Assembly (NCBI GenBank): GCA_018417955.1 | Contig: JACTVC010000008.1 | Location: forward strand, 1,510,317 to 1,574,316 | Source: Laccaria trichodermophora | Taxonomy: Eukaryota; Basidiomycota; Agaricomycetes; Agaricales; Hydnangiaceae | DNA length: 64,000 nucleotides | Direction of reading: 5' to 3' | Shown here: positions 58,242-64,000 of the stretch, piece by piece | Layout of the letters: each line of letters opens with the position of its first letter | Position numbering within the stretch: the first letter of the stretch is position 1 | Position numbers and translations under genes: made by a program | Notes under the pieces: model-generated | What the model saw: only the letters and a program-made list of their open reading frames with translations | Told to the model about the DNA's origin: nothing | Database searches by the model: none

Positions 58242-61200
58242 GCTGACCTGCGGTGGCACCAGAGTCACAAGCTTACGCCTTTTAACCAGTGTTCATCCGG
58301 CGCACTCTGCAGGTTCCCCCGCCCCCACGCCTGTGAATGCCCCAGCTACCAATGCCTCCTCGAACGAAGACAAATTGCCCGAACGCGTCGACTTAATGTC
58401 TATCGGTGACTTCACCGACGACGACTTGGAGGCTATCAATTACAGTCTTCAAGGCGACCAAGGTTATCGCTTCTCGTATCCAGAAGGCGGCTATCGCCAG
58501 TATCACGGGTTTCTGCCCGAGGAGGGACCCCGCAGTCCAGCAGACGATCGGACTTTGATGTTCGATAACGATTCCTCCACTTGGGTTCCAATTCCACCTG
58601 GGTTTACAGCCCCCCACGTTATCGAGGACTACATCGAAGCAGTCAACGATGTCCGAAAGCTTGGTCGTAACTGCAGCTCCTATGTTCACCCAGAGGCAAA
58701 GAGGGCCTTTCAAGAATTAAACAACTCTCGTGGGCCGGACGATCCGGAACTTAAACTCGTCTGCGTCAACTATCTGTCTCGCGATGAAGAGAAGGGATTA
58801 CAAGTGGGGTTGAACGAGGAGGGTGCCGTTTACAAGTTCAAAAAGCCATGGGAGGAAGGTCATGTGCGCTATCACGCACACTTACCTCGAGAAGGTCGGC
58901 AAAACGCAGCTGACAGACTCACGGAAATCTGGGATGAGACCAAGAACAAATACGTCGGCATTCCTGATGACCATACGGTCCCTCACGACCCACAAGATTA
59001 TGTCGATGCAGTGAACTGGGAGATTGTGCACACAGAGGAAATTCGTCGTGCAGAGGTTGCACAGGCCGCTCGACGTGCTCGGGTTAATTATGATGAATGG
59101 GACGCACCAGATCCCATGATTGAGAGTGATCTCAGCGGTTCAGATTGGGAAGAGACACGACAGGAGAAGAGGGCTCTGGCTAAGTCCAGCGGAAAACCAG
59201 TTTCGGATACGGATGAGGAAGAGGAAGAGGAAGAACGCGAGATGCAGCGTGAACTGCAAGAAGAGACGCGCTCATCAGCTGCCGTCCCTGTCGTAACTAT
59301 CAAGAGGTCTGACTCAGATTTGGAGATGGGTTTGCGTGGGGGGCCTCCGACCTCATCTGACGCTTGTTGGGAGGCTTTGAGAGCTTCGTTCACGCCTGCC
59401 CAAAAAGATGCAGCATGCATCTTGAGAAGCTATGGGTTGACATTGATGCCCGATGCGCTGCTCACCGAAGCCGACGAAATTTCCTCGAAAAAGCTGTCCC
59501 TCTTGGAGTCGGCGATGTACCCAATGCTCGGAAACATTGTGTGGCAACTCGCTGGAAGGATAGGCAATCTCTATGGTCGCACAGCTCAGTTCGCCATGGA
59601 GAGGGCGGGTCTTTTCCAGAAGGAGAAGAGGGCCCCAAACCGATACAATCTATACAAGTCTTTTGCCAGCCAATCAAAACCAGAGGATGGCAATAAAGGT
59701 AGCGTTTGTTTCCTGATTGCTTGTTCATTCATTTCTAATAATTTTCCAGAGGGTCTGCTACTTTGGAACAAAACTAACAACGAAGAATACAGAAAGCTCA
59801 TGGATGGAGCAACGACAAAAGAGGAGAAAGATGAACGCATCAAGGACGCCGTAAAGTTCCTCCAGGAGCAGGTTACTGATGAGGGCACCAATGTCCGCGA
59901 TGCGAGCCTCCGCTTTGCGGATAACCTCAAGGCAATCACCGACCTTGTAAGCTGTCTTCAACGTCACAAACGGGGACTAACAACAATGATTACTAGATAA
60001 CTAACATCAAACGACGTGATCGCTCTTTTGACTTCGCAGGTATAATGGTTTACAGCAGGCAGAACGCAACGGCGCGTAATAAGTCTGGTTTCTTCATGAG
60101 CTCGTCGGAACTTCAAGATCTCTGCAAGCGTGAACAATGGCCGATAGCCATGCTGACAGATGTTTTCGTTAGCAAAGTCTGGTCTGTAACACTTAAAATT
60201 AATGTAGCTCTTCTTCTTATGCATATTCTCGTAGGGCGATGCACGCGGACCGCATAATCAGGGACCAAGTCATACAGCATGGCATGGCGTCATCGGCGAC
60301 ACCTTCAGTGGTCACCGAAAGATCGACTGCCGGCCCATCGACTGCCAGCCCACCGAGTGCTCGCCTATCGACTGCTGGCCCGTCGACTGCTCAGGCGGCA
60401 AAGGCATCAATCATCACAGTTGCTGCGGACGAAAAGATCCTACCCAATGCAAAAGATCGCCAGAGGCAATTCTCCGATTTGTTTCTAAATCTTCTAAGTA
60501 GGTCGTTTTTATTCAACGTAACTTGCAGCACTTACTGTCTCACGAACTTTCTAGATAGTTACTTGCCTCAAAAAGAGCTGCGGAAGTCGGTTCCTTGGAC
60601 AACATGGCCCAACCTCGCCTACCAGTTCCAACTCGTTATCACTGGATGGGATTCCACGATGCTCGACATTGGTTTCTGCAGGTCGTTTGTCTCTACAAAA
60701 ATCCAGAACAGGCAATGGATGCATTTCTCCCTTCTCGTGATCAAGGGCATTCTCCAAATCAAGAGCTGGAATGCAGGTCAGTTCACATTGTGCTTCCTCA
60801 ACATTAATTTGGATGACATGTATTCCTTAGATCAAAAACAGATTGCTGAAGCTGACGCACGCTTCGGTGAAATCCTGGTCATTCTCAACCAGCAGGGTCT
60901 CCCGATGGTCTTTGTCAAAGACTCAAATAAGTGGGTCCGTGGCAACTGCCTTATCTCAACTACAGTCAACAAACAGCAACACAATGGTACACCAAGCTCT
61001 CCGGCCTCGATCTCGTCCCCTCCTCCTTCGGCAGGGCCATCCAAGAAGCGTTTGCGTGACGATGCAATGTCCCTTTCCGATGAATGCGAAGATGCAAGGT
61101 CTGTGAGGGAGTACCGCCCTATTCCGAAACACAAGCAAGTGCAAGAGGAGCCTGAAGCAAAGCGCCAACGTCGTGTCTCCTTTGTCGGCCTTTCTGACAA

Positions 61201-61390
61201 TATGTTCTACAAGAAGTACCGTCAGGCAACTCAGCCGGTTCAGCCAGTTTCGTTCTATAATCCACTCCGAAATCAGTCGACATCTTCATCCTCTCGATCC
61301 GATCCGACATCGCAGCAATCTGTGAGTCAATCGGCGCAACCAGGCTCTTCCAGGTCTCAAAAACATGTTGGCGCTGGCAAGAAGAACTAA
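57706..61390 (+). CDS. Gene A of KDZ element, copy 2
   Basis: The start is ATG at 57,706 (MSHRTQTRSKN). Exon 1 ends at 57,780 before GTAAGT. Exon 2 begins after CACTAG at about 57,838, and exon 3 (NTDKQDSESSTVQNGTTCEA..) ends at 58,110. The dyad-bearing intron runs 58,111 to about 58,312. The long exon then holds the two YRF/YKF..YH..LP modules and the acidic run. Downstream exons join as ITDL to NATARNKSGFF and SKVW to AMHADRIIRD, ending KKN at 61,390. The intron near the start is 25 bp longer than in copy 1. Function unknown. Confidence 0.75.
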
Positions 61391-62100
61391 CTAACTCTTG
61401 CATCGTCGGTCCGTTTCTGCTTCATCGACGTACCTAACATGCTCTTTTTTAGTATTGTGGCTTGTTTTCAACAACTACATCCTCACATTGTCGTCCGTTT
61501 GTACTACATCTCTCACGCTTCATGACTTAGTAGCTAACTTGATCATTTCTAGTGCTGTCACTCCTTTCTACCTGTGTTCATGCTTTTGTGATTGATATTT
61601 GCTTACTATCATATTGTAAGTCTTCTTGATTTGATTGATGATCATGTTTAACTTGGCTGTTCTTAGTAACATCAAGTTCTACTGACTTACACTCTTGTTG
61701 TAAGTCTTTCAATTTTTGATTAGCTTATAATCATCACGTTTAACTTTGCCCTTCTTAGTAATGTCACCCTGTTCTACTGACTTACACTCTCGTTATAAGT
61801 CTTTCACTTTATCATTAGCATATCTGGCATAATTTTTCGAAGTAATGTTATGCACTGCTTTCACTGTCACTATCTGTCCATGCTCTGTCACTCTTTTGCT
61901 GAATTCACCTTGCTACTTACATACTTTATTATCATAAGCCTGCTTTGTGGATAGCTGCCTTTCTTTCGTCTTTGCTCATTTGCATTGCTCGCTATTTATT
62001 TGTCTCCCTCATTTGCATTGGACTTTTACACACTTTACGTTTGCATCAACTTAGAACTATTACTTACCTTCAAATTTTGTTACAATCTGCCATCCTAGGA
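61391..62100. other. Gene-free stretch downstream of gene A, copy 2
   Basis: Mirror of 28,111-28,821, with the same ~100-bp repeats around TGACTTACACTCT.GTT.TAAG. No gene. Confidence 0.6.
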
Positions 62101-64000
62101 TATTGAAATGAGATATATCTTGGATATGTTCAGTGGAGATCATCTGTGAATATGTCTTGCTTAAAGTCATCCAATCTTAATATTCAGATTATATTCAGAT
62201 TATTCACAGCCAGTATATATCCTGTCAAGATAAATGTACCAGTTACTTGGATATATAATACCATATATACCTTCAAATATATCTAATATAGATCTTCTGA
62301 GATATCTACCAAGTATATATGGACTTTTACATACTTCATGTTTGCATCGACTTAGAGCTATTACTTACCTTCAAGTTTTGTTACAATCTGCCATCCTAGG
62401 ATATTGAAATAAGATATATATGTGAAAATGTCTTGCTTAAAGCCATCCAATCTTAATATTCAGAATATATTCAGATCATTCACAGCCAGTATATATGCAC
62501 TGGTAATTGTATATGTACCTTCAAACATATCTAACATGTATATATGTACATATTCAGATATATCTACCAAGTATATATGCACTGCCATTGGGGTATAGGC
62601 CTTGAAATATATCGCACTGGTATATATATATCCTCAAATGTATTTACCACATATATATGTACCATTATATTGACCAAGTGTAGATTTGTGCCCTGAAATA
62701 TATCTACAGAGGATATATGTACAGTTACTGGAATATATATACCTTTAAACATATTTAACAAGTATATATTCTGTGATTATGTGCAACTTATTGTGATATA
62801 TACATTCAAATATATCTATGAAGTATATATGTACAGTTACTAGGAGATATATCTTATCTATCTGGATATATTCTGTGATTATATGCAAGGATGAGAGTCT
62901 CACACAGTATATATATTCATTGCGAGTGGAAATTTACTGTGGATATATTATTGCAAATTTATATATTGTGGATATATGTTGAACTGCTCAGGTTGTAGTC
63001 CTCCAACTTGAACTGTTGTGATCTATGATGCTCATTTAATTCCCCAAGTCATAGTTCAAGATGTATGCTACCTCTATCAATAATTTAGCATAACTTACCA
63101 GCTGTTCTGATGTGGTTGTAATCCTCCAACTTGAACCGTTGTAATCTATGATGCTCATTTAATTACCAAGTCATAGCTTAAGATGTATGCTACATCTATC
63201 AATAATTAAACACAACTTACCAGCTGTTTCTGATCTGGTTGTAATCATCCAACTTGAACCGTTGTAATCTACGATGCTCATTTAATTTCCAAGTCATAGC
63301 TTAAGATGTATGCTATAATTAAACATGACTTACCAGCTGTTCTGATCTGGTTGTAACCCTCCAACTTGAACCATTGTAATCTACGATGCTCATTTAATTC
63401 CCAAGTCATAGCTTTAAGATGTATGCTACATCTCAATAATTTAACACAACTTGCCAGCTGTTCTGATGTATGCTACCCATTAACACCAACACTACAACTT
63501 ACAAGCCAGCTGTTCAGATCTATGATGTTCCTTGCCCAAGTCATACATCAAGATGTATGCTACCATCTATAAATATAACATACTTACCTGCTGTCCTCTC
63601 CAATGCTTTAGTGTGAGGAACATCCACCTTCTCTCACCAAATACTCCAACAACAACACCCAGCTTCCCTCACCAAGCACTCCAACAACAACACCCAGTTT
63701 CCCTCATTATTATATAAAATTTAGATGGTTGTACTGATATAAGTAAGTAGTATGATGGGGGTATGCATGCACTGGGGAAAAGATGGTATTAAACTATAGA
63801 TGGTTGTACTCATGTGGAACACCCAGCTTCCTGCACCAAGTACCCCAACAACAACACCCAGCTTCCCTCACCAAGTACTCCAACAGCAATGTCCAACTTT
63901 CCTCACCAAATATTCCAACAAACAACACCCAGCTTCCCTCACCAAGCACTCCAACAACAACACCCAGTTTCCCTCATTATTATATAAAAATTTAGATGGT
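62101..64000 (-). repeat. Subterminal arrays and minisatellite of KDZ copy 2, outer side
   Basis: Mirror of about 26,220-28,110: the ATATAT-rich array (to about 62,985), ~115-bp units (62,990-63,570) and 35-bp minisatellite blocks (63,630 to the edge). Small indels against copy 1 gather here, for example one extra A at about 63,920 and two extra G at about 63,755. Confidence 0.85.

Larger units (their letters stand above)
48405..64000 (-). mobile_element. KDZ transposon copy 2, inverted, cut by the window end
   Basis: A nearly identical copy of 25,494-41,782 in opposite orientation. Coordinates sum to 90,187 up to about 58,150, then 90,212 after a 25-bp duplication, then about 90,221 near the edge owing to small indels. 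The outer end should lie about 0.7 kb beyond the window. All genes of copy 1 are repeated with open frames. Confidence 0.92.

Overview
The window looks like nuclear DNA of a filamentous basidiomycete, most likely an agaricomycete. The genes have many short GT-AG introns of about 47-60 nt. The housekeeping proteins are eukaryotic (a mitochondrial dehydrogenase kinase, Trm4/Ncl1, AP-2 sigma, proteasome beta-2). The mobile DNA carries a KDZ-type transposase and companion proteins of the sort that fill agaricomycete genomes. I did not assign genus or species, and I saw no tRNA, rRNA or CRISPR.

Bases 1-10.5 kb are a compact host gene block: a 5'-truncated pyruvate dehydrogenase kinase (+), then NCL1/TRM4 (-), AP-2 sigma (-), an aldehyde dehydrogenase (-), proteasome beta-2/PUP1 (+) and a D/E-rich unknown with a possible EF-hand-like C-terminus (+). 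Gaps are as small as 60-100 bp, and a 97-bp divergent promoter lies between the aldehyde dehydrogenase and PUP1.

From 10.5 to 25.5 kb almost everything is repeat. There is a 583-bp non-autonomous hAT element with an intact 8-bp target duplication. A diverged inverted repeat pair (12.8-13.6 / 16.15-17.06 kb) flanks a ~160-bp tandem array. There are ~110-125-bp satellite-like arrays, several perfect hairpins, and a broken copy of an agaricomycete nucleotidyltransferase-like gene.

The main feature is a complete, large KDZ transposon at 25,494-41,782 (16,289 bp). It has terminal inverted repeats of about 0.87 kb and a perfect 8-bp target site duplication (GTCACATG). A related empty copy of its target repeat is still present at about 18.7 kb. 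Its gene order is gene A (-), a captured fragment of mitochondrial HSP70 (-), gene C (+) and KDZ transposase (+). A short dyad motif (GACT-N2-4-AGTC) is scattered at least a dozen times between genes A and C, in a gene A intron, and in the terminal repeats.

The element and 1.5 kb of its right flank are repeated in inverted orientation from 46,899 to the window end. This gives a near-perfect palindrome with arms over 17 kb around a 3.6-kb spacer. The left arm ends exactly where a 37-nt end of the same transposon has been joined, and a second 16-nt end fragment lies in the spacer. This suggests that the transposase, acting on mismatched ends, built the palindrome. An assembly artefact must be excluded first.
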